Shown here one piece after another: positions 8,095 to 16,100 of a DNA stretch of 53,921 nt. The stretch comes from Deltaproteobacteria bacterium SM23_61. GTDB lineage: Bacteria; Desulfobacterota; SM23-61. The notes below the pieces were generated by a model. That model did not search any database and was not told the DNA's origin. It saw nothing but the letters and a program-made list of their open reading frames with translations. The stretch is from NCBI GenBank assembly GCA_001304105.1, contig LJUR01000003.1, positions 1 to 53,921 of the forward strand, read 5' to 3'. The translations under genes were made by a program, and so were the position numbers. The first letter of the stretch is position 1; each line of letters opens with the position of its first letter.

Positions 8095-9936
8095 ATGGAT
8101 ACCAATTTTTCTTCCCTCTTTCAACCCTTGACCATCGGCCGGGGGGCGAAAAAATTGACTTTGAAGAACCGAATGGTGATGGCTCCGATGGTAACCTGTC
8201 TGGCCAACAGCAGCGGAGAGGTGACCCCCCGGCGGCTGGGTGTTTTTCATGATCGATTCATCAACCAGCTTGAGATTCTGGCCGTGGCGATCCGGGAAAA
8301 GGGAGCCGCAGCGATCGCCCAAATCAACCAGACGGGCATCCGCGGGAATACGCCCGGCCCCGATGATCTGACCATCGGCCAGATCGGCGAATTGGTCGAG
8401 TGGTTCGGACGGGCGGCGTAGCGGGTCAAGAAGGCGGATTTCAACGGGGTCATGATCCACGGGGCCCACGGGTACTTGATCAGCTCTTTCCTTTCCCCCC
8501 TGACCAACCATCGGGAGGATTCCTTCGGCGGGGGGCGGGAGGACAGAGCCCGCTTCGCCGTGGAGGTGGTGAAATCCGTCCGGAGCGCGGTGGGAGAAGA
8601 TTTCCCCGTATTTTTCCGGCTGAACGGAGAGGATTTTCTTCCCGGGGGGATCACCGTGGAAGACGCTTCGGTCACCGCCCGCCTTCTCCAGGGCGCGGGG
8701 GCCGATGTGATCTCCGTCGGGGGCGGAGTGGGAATCGTGGCCCACGACCTTTCTCTGGGGGACAATAAATCGTACGGCCAGATGATCATGCCCATGTACA
8801 TCCCCCGGGGTTGCCGGGTCGGAATTGCGGAGAAGATAAGAAAAGGGCTGAAGATCCCCGTAAGCGTCGCGGGGAGGATCAATGACCCTTTCCTGGCGCG
8901 GGACGTCATCGCCCAAGGGAAAGCCGACCTGGTGGATCTGGGCCGGCAGATGATCGCCGACCCTTTTTTCCCGCAAAAAATGGCCGACGGTCGAATCGAA
9001 GACATCTGCCGGTGCATCGCCTGCAACTATTGCCACGGGAAACGCATCCGGGCGATCAAACAAATCCGTTGCACGGTGAACCCCCTGGCCGGACGGGAAG
9101 CGGAGTCGAGGGAAGTCAAGCCGGCCCAAATCCCCAAAAAAGTGATGATCATCGGCGGGGGCATCGCCGGCCTGCAGGCGGCCAGGTGGCTGGCGAAGCG
9201 AGGACACCGGGTCTCCCTTTGGGAAAAAGAGAATCAGGTGGGCGGGCAGATCCTGCTGGCCAGCCTTCCCCCCCAGAAAGAAGAGATCCGGAGCCTCCTC
9301 GAGTTTCTGAACCGGCAGATCGAGAAACTGCCCGTCAAGGTCGATCTGGGCTGTGCAGTGTCCCCCGAGACCGTCGAACGGGAACGCCCCGATGTGGTCA
9401 TTATCGCCACCGGAGGAAGGCCGGTTCGTCCGGGCAATATCCCGATGAATAAAAAAATGAAATGCCCTTCCGCCTGGGAGGTGTTATCCGGAAAAGAAAA
9501 ATTTTTGGGTGACAAAACTGTTATTCTGGGGGGAGGCTATGTGGGAGCGGAAGCGGCGGATTTCATATGCACCCAGGCCCTCTCGGAAAAGGTCACCATC
9601 CTGGAAATGAGAGAGGCGGTGGCGCTCGATCTGGAGCCCGCTTCCAGGCAGATGTTGCTGGAAAGGCTAAAGGAGTTTGGGGTCCAGATGATGGTTCATT
9701 TCCGGGTCCGGGAAGTGACCGCCGGAGAGGTTTGGGGAGAAGATACGCGAACCGGGGAAAGGGAAAAAATCGACGCCGATTCCGTGGTGGTAGCCCTGGG
9801 GACGGAATCCGTGGGGTTTCCCATGGACGCGGTCCGGGAAAAGGGAATGAAAGTCCTCTGGATCGGCGATGCCCGTGAGCCCTGGGGAATCGCCGAATCC
9901 ATGAGAGAAGGATTTTTGGCCGGGGTCTCGATCTAG
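8095..9936 (+). pseudogene. OYE-type Fe-S flavin oxidoreductase (2,4-dienoyl-CoA reductase-like) with internal deletions and an amber stop
   Basis: AAAGGAGG precedes ATG 8095. The N-terminal TIM-barrel begins normally (LTLKNRMVMAPMVT), but about 30 residues are missing after TPRRLG, and more after QINQTG, compared with the related intact gene at 46034. An in-frame TAG at 8419-8421 sits just before RVKKADFNGVMIHGAHGYL. The rest is intact: the FMN/active-site region, an Fe-S cysteine cluster (CIACNYCHGK...IRCTVNP), then a C-terminal FAD/NAD(P) domain with two Rossmann motifs (IIGGGIAGLQAA; VILGGGYVGAEAA). Full-length relatives reduce enoyl-CoA or enone substrates using NAD(P)H. A truncated product could start at ATG 8452 but would lack half of the barrel. 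Confidence 0.8.
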
Positions 9937-10027
9937 GTTTTATGCCCCGCGCAACCATGCGCAGTGATGTTTATCGTTCCAAGAAGGCGCGAGGTTGTAG
10001 CGTATGCTCTAAACTCCCTGCTTCCTT

Positions 10028-10076
10028 TTCTTTTCTCTATGCTCTCTGCTCTCTGCTCTATGCTTCTTTTAGTATG
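10028..10076. repeat. GCTCTCTGCTCTCTGC low-complexity repeat
   Basis: A pyrimidine-rich array of the words 'ctctatgctctctgctctct' and 'gctctatgcttc' lies between the reductase gene and the cupin gene and overlaps the 3' end of the cupin gene. The same wording recurs at 19016-19056 inside the pbpC signal peptide and near 49990-50010. Confidence 0.65.
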
Positions 10077-10419
10077 GCTTCTTCTCCGGATAATAATGCG
10101 GACCGTCGTAGATCTCCAGGACCAGGGAATCTTCCAGGGCTACGGAGGGGCCGTGGACGTTGTCCTTGGGGTTGATGTAGAGCATCCCCTCTTTCACCTC
10201 GATTCCGGGGTAGCTGAACCTCCCCTTCAGGACATACATGAACTGGTTGGAGGCATGAAGGTGGGATTCGGGAATCCCGGTTCCTTTTTCGAACCGGCAT
10301 AGGGCGATGGATGCGCCGGTTTGTTCATCCTTGTAAAGATATTTGATTTGGATCCCCGGCAGGGCGATCTTTTCCCATTCCATTCTTTCCGGGTCGACCA
10401 GGATCTCTCTCCTTTCCAT
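10069..10419 (-). CDS. Small cupin-domain protein
   Basis: 116 residues, with GGAGGG six bases before the ATG at 10419. The single beta-barrel has the two cupin motifs: motif 1 around PESHLHASNQFMYVLKG (metal-binding His residues and Glu-like position) and motif 2 around GMLYINPKDNVHGP (last metal His). Such one-domain cupins bind a metal and act as small isomerases, dioxygenases or ligand sensors, and the substrate cannot be inferred. Its 3' end overlaps the GCTCTCTGC repeat. It runs in the same direction as, and just downstream of, the saccharopine-dehydrogenase-like gene (78-base gap), so the two are probably cotranscribed. Confidence 0.8.
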   Translation of the reverse strand: MERREILVDPERMEWEKIALPGIQIKYLYKDEQTGASIALCRFEKGTGIPESHLHASNQFMYVLKGRFSYPGIEVKEGMLYINPKDNVHGPSVALEDSLVLEIYDGPHYYPEKKPY

Positions 10420-10497
10420 TTCTGCCCTCCTTGGGATGCTGTACAGAATTCGGTGCCCGGCAGCGGTTAGAAGGTAGGGAAGAGAAGCCCTGAGGCT

Positions 10498-11619
10498 TCA
10501 ATCCTTTCCCCCGCCCAGTCGATTCCCCTTCTTGAGATTTCTCCCGAGGGGCTTGCCGGCATAGAGGCCGCCGTTGCGGGTCTTGAGGAACTCCGATAAG
10601 GGAATTTCCTCCTGTTTCAGGAATCCCTTGCCGGGCAAGGACCCGCTGCTGACCATTTCCACCACGGCGCAGACCGAGGCGGCGGTCGTCCAGGAAATCG
10701 CACGCCTCCTCCGGCCGGCAATCTCCACCGGGTAGTAGGCCCTGACAAATTCATCGCGGGAGAGAGATCCCCCTTTCCACCCCTCCACGGAAGCGTGAAT
10801 ATAGACCACGTCTTCCGACACCGGCGGTTTGGCGCAGGTCAGGATCTCTCCGGCCAACTTCCGATCTTTGCGCATCAAAAGCTCATGGAAGAAGAAATTC
10901 ATCAGCTTCGCGTGACCGGGGTAGCGGATGGTCTTGTAATCCAGGTTTTCGACCCGCCCCTTGTAGGTCTCGCACATGGTGCCCAGGCCGCCCGAGGTGG
11001 TGAAGGCTTCCAGCTGCACGCCCTCAATCACGATGGTTTCCAGCCACTCCAAAGGCGACACCCACTTGAGTTCCCCGTCTTCGATCACCTGGCAGTCATT
11101 CAGGTATTCGTTGACCACCCCCTCGGGAGACCAGTTGAAGGCATAGCCGAGCAGGCCCGTGGGATTTTGGGGCAGAGCCCCGACGCGCAGCCTGATATTG
11201 CGGATGGCATCGAAGTTCTCCGCCAGCGACGCGCCCACGATGGCAATGAAGCCCGGCGCGAGTCCGCATTGAGTGGCCAGGACCGCTTTGGCCGTAGGAC
11301 TCATCTGGAGGATCGCTTTGGTTGTGCGCACGTCCTCGGTCAGGTCGAAATAATGAATGCCCAGCTCATGGGCGGCGGAGGCTATGCCGGTGTTGAAGTT
11401 ATACGGAAGACAGGATACGACGGCATCATATTCTCTCATCCTTTCCTTCAACTCCCCGGGCTCCTTCAAATCCAGCCTGACCGTGGAAAAAGGCAGACCG
11501 ACCGCTTCCCGGAGATCGGCCCCGGTCACCCGAAAGCCGGTTTCATGAAGCAGGGTGGCAACCAGAAAGCCAACCTTCCCGAGGCCCAAGACAAAGACAG
11601 ACTTGATTCTTGCGCTCAT
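10498..11619 (-). CDS. Saccharopine dehydrogenase-like NAD(P)-dependent oxidoreductase
   Basis: 373 residues from ATG 11619, preceded by GGAGAGGG. The open frame extends further upstream to 11754, but that extension is not protein-like. The N-terminal Rossmann motif (VFVLGLGKVGFLVATLL) and the following pattern (VVSCLPYNFN; YFDLTED; CGLAPGF) match the saccharopine dehydrogenase/lysine-6-dehydrogenase family. The C-terminal half carries the substrate-domain pattern (TSGGLGTMCETY; TIRYPGHAKLM). Members oxidise amino acids with release of ammonia or 2-oxoglutarate, or act in spermidine metabolism, but the exact substrate is not readable. The neighbours are the DUF362 protein upstream and the cupin downstream, all leftward. 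Confidence 0.85.
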   Translation of the reverse strand: MSARIKSVFVLGLGKVGFLVATLLHETGFRVTGADLREAVGLPFSTVRLDLKEPGELKERMREYDAVVSCLPYNFNTGIASAAHELGIHYFDLTEDVRTTKAILQMSPTAKAVLATQCGLAPGFIAIVGASLAENFDAIRNIRLRVGALPQNPTGLLGYAFNWSPEGVVNEYLNDCQVIEDGELKWVSPLEWLETIVIEGVQLEAFTTSGGLGTMCETYKGRVENLDYKTIRYPGHAKLMNFFFHELLMRKDRKLAGEILTCAKPPVSEDVVYIHASVEGWKGGSLSRDEFVRAYYPVEIAGRRRRAISWTTAASVCAVVEMVSSGSLPGKGFLKQEEIPLSEFLKTRNGGLYAGKPLGRNLKKGNRLGGGKD

Positions 11620-11750
11620 GGAAAATCCCTCTCCTTCTCGATGAAGATCGAGATTGCCTTTCCCCCTATGGCCTACTTTATGAGCAAATATTACCGGAAT
11701 TTGCGCGGTTGGCAAGCAAATAAAAAGGCTTTTCCTGCGACCCCATCCTT

Positions 11751-12839
11751 TCAAATTTCAATCAGCTTTCCCCCGGCCGGCAAATCGCTCTCCCGGTAGC
11801 CGAATTCGGTCAGCATCCGGCGGGTGGCTTCCTCATTGATGTCCCAGCCCATCTTCTCCTTGCGGAAACGGGTGGCCAGCATGTAATCCACCACCGGCGA
11901 AAGAACTCCCATGGCCAGGCAATTGGGCTGGGTCCGGGGAAAGCCTCCGGGCCCCCCCTCGCTGGCCCAGAGGGCGTCGACGATGCAGAGCTGCTGGAGG
12001 GGAAAGAGGACCCGCCCGGTCTTGGGGTCCATGGGACCCAGGACCTGGGGGGTCTGGTTGACAGCCAGAAGGTACTCGAGGGCTTCGTCCTGGTGGATGT
12101 ACATGGGGTAAAAAGTCCCCATGTGGTTCTTCATGGTCATGGTGAACCCGCCCAGGGTGTCGCTGTGGCCCTTGCACAGGGCGATGTTGACGAGAATATC
12201 CACCTTCCCTTCGGCCAAATACCGCAGACATTTGGTCGTCCTTCTGCCGTCTCCCCAGGGCGGCGGTACGGGTACCGGAGTGTCGATTCCGCCCCACTTA
12301 TCTTCGATTCGGACCCCTTCCGGCAGGCCGGCGAAGGGCGTGCTCTTGCCCATGGACCCGCCGTGGACCCCGTCAAAGATATGGATGTTCGTCCCCTTCA
12401 CCCCCAAGAGATCGGTAAACGCATGGCAGACCTTGGACATGACCGCGCTGCGGGTGTGCTGGAGGGAGATGTTGTTGGTCTTGATCGCCACCACCGTTTG
12501 GGACCATGACTTTTTGGGCGGTTTGATAAAAATGGCCCGCCAGGCATCTTCCGGGTTCCGCGTCTCCACCAGGCCGCAGGCCAGTTTATCCATGTTCCCC
12601 CAGACCGCGTCTCTGACCACCATCTTTTCCTGGAGCGACCAGGAGCTGACGGGCCGGACCCCATTGATCATATTGGGGTCCGTGATTCCCACGACCCGGA
12701 GGTTGTTCACGTTCGGGTGGACGATCGATTTTCTTTCCCATGCCGCTTTCGCCTTGGGAACGAAGATCATCGGGGAAACGGCCAGGGTAGAGCCTGCGAG
12801 CACGGCCTTCTTCATGAATTGTCTTCGGGAAATGGCCAT
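11751..12839 (-). CDS. Tat-exported DUF362 protein
   Basis: 362 residues. The N-terminus carries a twin-arginine signal (SRRQFMKKAVLAG) followed by a hydrophobic core and a signal-peptidase site near AKA-AWE, so the protein is exported folded, probably with a cofactor. The body matches DUF362 (VVAIKTNNIS; DILVNIALCKGHSDTLGGFT; NHMGTFYP). This family is common in anaerobes and usually linked to Fe-S proteins, though no Fe-S cysteine cluster is obvious here. GAGGAGAAAGG precedes the start. Function unknown. It heads the leftward run of DUF362, saccharopine-dehydrogenase-like and cupin genes. Confidence 0.85.
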   Translation of the reverse strand: MAISRRQFMKKAVLAGSTLAVSPMIFVPKAKAAWERKSIVHPNVNNLRVVGITDPNMINGVRPVSSWSLQEKMVVRDAVWGNMDKLACGLVETRNPEDAWRAIFIKPPKKSWSQTVVAIKTNNISLQHTRSAVMSKVCHAFTDLLGVKGTNIHIFDGVHGGSMGKSTPFAGLPEGVRIEDKWGGIDTPVPVPPPWGDGRRTTKCLRYLAEGKVDILVNIALCKGHSDTLGGFTMTMKNHMGTFYPMYIHQDEALEYLLAVNQTPQVLGPMDPKTGRVLFPLQQLCIVDALWASEGGPGGFPRTQPNCLAMGVLSPVVDYMLATRFRKEKMGWDINEEATRRMLTEFGYRESDLPAGGKLIEI

Positions 12840-12867
12840 TCCTTTCTCCTCTTCCTTTTTATTTCAT

Positions 12868-13017
12868 GTAATTTTATCCGTTTTTATCCGTGTTCATCCG
12901 CGTCCCGATAAAAGCCGTGAAATGTGAGGTGTGAGTTGTGAGTAGAATCTGTGTTTATCTGTGTTTATCTGTGTCCAATATCAGATTCTTCATTCTCTGC
13001 GGAATCTGCGGATAAAC
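12868..13017. repeat. TTTATCCGTGTTCATCCGCG intergenic repeat, copy 1
   Basis: The spacer between the divergent DUF362 and A2M genes begins with 'tttttatccgtgttcatccg'. It continues with a block at 12902-12964 identical base for base to 51727-51789 (63 bases, by eye), a tandem 'gtgtttatct' unit, and a CTCTGCGGA-type stretch at 12990-13015. Confidence 0.8.
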
Positions 13018-13172
13018 ATCTTTATTATTCTACCCTTTCCGGGTTATCGCTCTATGATCTACTTCATCCTCCCCCCTCGCCTCGATGGATTCCCGCTGGA
13101 TCGTCCCGTAGGATTTGGGATATACTAAATTGCCTTTTCCAAGGCCCCCAACCCTTCCCGCAAGGAGAGAGT

Positions 13173-16100
13173 ATGAAGAAGGCATCTCTTGCCCTCCTTT
13201 CCTTTTCCCTTTTCTTCCTCAACCTTAACCTTGACCTCAACCTCGGCCTTCCTCTTTGGGCCCAGGAATCCCCCCGGGTGGAAAAGTTCACTCCCCAGGG
13301 AACGGTGAAGAACATCCGCCAGGTCCGGGTACGGTTTTCAGAGCCCATGGTCCCCTTCGGCGAGGCCCGGGATCTCGCCGAACCTTTCGCCATCTCCTGC
13401 CCCCGGGAGGGCACCCCCCGCTGGGCCGATCCCAGGAACTGGGTCTACGACTTTGAAAAGGACCTGCCCGCCGGGATCCGCTGTGAGTTCACCCTGAAGC
13501 CAGGCTTGAAAACTCTCTCCGGGAAGGAAATCACCGAAGCAAAGACCTTCGCCTTTTCCACCGGCGGGCCCGCAGTGAGGGACTCCATTCCCCATCAGGG
13601 CCACAAAAGCATCGATGAAGAGCAGGTCTTCATCCTCCGCCTCGATGCCGAGCCCGACTTGGAATCGGTCCTGAAGAACGTCTCTTTCTCCGTAGAAGGG
13701 CTGCCGGAGCGGGTGGGGATCTCAGTGGTCGAGGGAAAGGAGAGAAAAAAAATCCTGGAATCCGGGAGGGCCCGGTGGATTTCCCGTAATCTCAAAGAGT
13801 CCGGAGATTTCCTCCTCCTCATCCGGAGCAGGCAGCGTTTCCCCAATAAAGCCAAGGTCAACCTGGTCTGGGGGAAAGGGGTTCAGACCAGGACCGGGGT
13901 GGCCACCGAACGAGACCAGGTGCTGCCCTTCAGGGCCAGGGATGCTTTTTCCGCGGCTTTCCGCTGCCAGCGGGAAAATCCGAGGTCGGCGTGCCTTCCC
14001 ATCACTCCCATGCGCCTTGCCTTTTCCGCGCCCGTTCCCGCGAAATGGGCCCCCCGGATCATCCTGAAGGGGCCCGGAGAAAAGATCTGGAAGCCCCGGT
14101 TGCCGGTGGAAGAAAGGGATTATTTTAACGGAATCACCTTCCCGGGCCCCTTCCCGGAAAACGCCGCCTTCCGCCTCGAGCTGCCCGCCGGTCTCCAGGA
14201 TGAAGTCGGCCGACCCCTGGTCAACGCCGATAAATTCCCCCTTGAGGTGCGAACCGACCGCTATCCTCCCCTGGCGAAGTTCTCTTCTCGCTTCGGCATC
14301 CTCGAGCTGAACGCCGACCCCGCAATACCCGTGACCCTCAGGAACCTGGAACCCCGCGTCAAGGGCCGGATGGTGAAGGTCGATGGAGAACCGGGCATTT
14401 TCGGCAGAGTGCTGGGCAAAATCCTCAGCCTTCCTCCTGATAGGAATGTCGAGGTTCAGGCCTGGCTCAGAAAAGTGGCCGCCGCTTCCCGGGAAAAATC
14501 CCTTCTCAGCGATGAACCCGCGGCCAATCCTTTCCAGATCCCCAAGCCCCAGGGAGGCCGGGCCTTCGAGGTGGTGGGCATTCCCTTGAAGAAGCCCGGA
14601 CTCTACATCGTGGAGCTGGAAAGCACGATCCTGGGAGAGGCCCTGCTCGACCCGCCCCGGCCCATGTACGTCCCCGCGGCGGCCCTGGTGACGAACCTCT
14701 CCGTCCACTTCAAATGGGGCCGGGAATCGTCCCTGGTGTGGGTGACCACCCTGGATAATGGCGAACCGGTAAGAGACGCCCTGGTCACGGTGCGGGACTG
14801 CCAGGAAAAGATCCTCTGGGAAGGGAAGACCGATGCCGAAGGGCTGGCCCGAATTCAGGAGCCCTTGCCTTCCGGGCAGGACCTTACCCGTTGCGAGCAC
14901 TCCGTCGATTCCCACGATTACTCCCAGGCCAGGGCCCTCCACCTCCAAGGGGGCCTCCTGGTCATGGCCCAGACCCGGGGGGACATGGCCTTTGTCCACT
15001 CCAGCTGGAACCAGGGGATCGAACCGTGGAGGTTTCAGCTTCCCTACGAGGATTACCGGGGACCGGTCATGGGCCATACGGTCTTCGACCGCACCCTTCT
15101 CCGCGCCGGGCAGACCGTGCATATGAAGCACATCCTGCGCCAGCGAACCACCCAGGGCTTTTCCCCGGTGGCCGAGGACAAGCGCCCGGACCTGGTCTCC
15201 ATCCAGCACGGGGGAAGCGGGGAAAAGTACGAATTCGCCCTGAAGTGGGACGGCCAGGGAATCGCGGAAACCACCTGGACCATCCCCCGCGACGCCAAGC
15301 TGGGTAACTATTATGTCGTCCTGGTCAAGAAGGAGAGCGGCAAACGCCGGGGAGAATGGCGGAGAACATCGGGGAATTTCCGGGTGGAGGAGTTCCGGGT
15401 TCCCCTCCTTCGGGGAACCATCAAGCCCCCGGCTGAGCCCCTGGTCAATGCGGAAGAGGTTGCCCTGGACCTGAGCGTCCAGTACCTGGCCGGGGGAGGG
15501 GCCGGCCTGCTCCCGGTGAGACTGCGCAGCGAGGTCCGCCCCCGGTCGATCCCGCCTTTCGAGGGGTTTGACCGTTTTGTCTTCGCCAACGGCCCGGTCA
15601 GGGAGGGGCTGGTCCGCAGGGGGGCCGCCTTCGAAGAAGAAGAGGGAGAGGGGGAAGAAGCGGTCGACGGAAGGAAAGGAGCCAAAATTCCTTCCAGGGA
15701 TCTGGTACTGGACCGGGCGGGGTCGGCGCGCACGTCCCTGCAAAAGATTCCTTCCTTTGAAATCCCCATGGAAATTCAAACGGAAATGGAATTCAAGGAC
15801 CCCAACGGAGAAGTCCAGACCGTCTCCACCAGGATCCCCCTGTGGCCGTCCCGCTACCTGATCGGAATCAAACCGGACTCCTGGACCCTATCCAAAGAGG
15901 CTTTCAAGTTCAACGTGGCCGTACTGGACCTCGAGGGAAGGCCGGTGGCCGGCGCCCGGGTGGAAACCGAGATCTTCCAGCGGAGAATCTTCACCCACCG
16001 CAAGCGCATTGCCGGGGGGTTTTACGCTTACGACCACACCGAGGAGACCAAAAAGGTCGCCTCCCTCTGTTCCGGCAAAACGGATTCCAAGGGGCTCCTG

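Noticed and set aside
8419-8421. TAG in the OYE gene as a pyrrolysine codon
   Set aside because: The aligned position is not conserved, the same gene has barrel segments missing, and no pyl genes are visible; decay is simpler.
12870-13010. CRISPR-like reading of the TTTATCTGTG repeats
   Set aside because: Units are short, directly abutting and without unique spacers, and no cas gene is present.
13098-13126. Promoter for the A2M gene using TATACT at 13121
   Set aside because: The -10-like hexamer is good, but no acceptable -35 lies 16-18 bases upstream.
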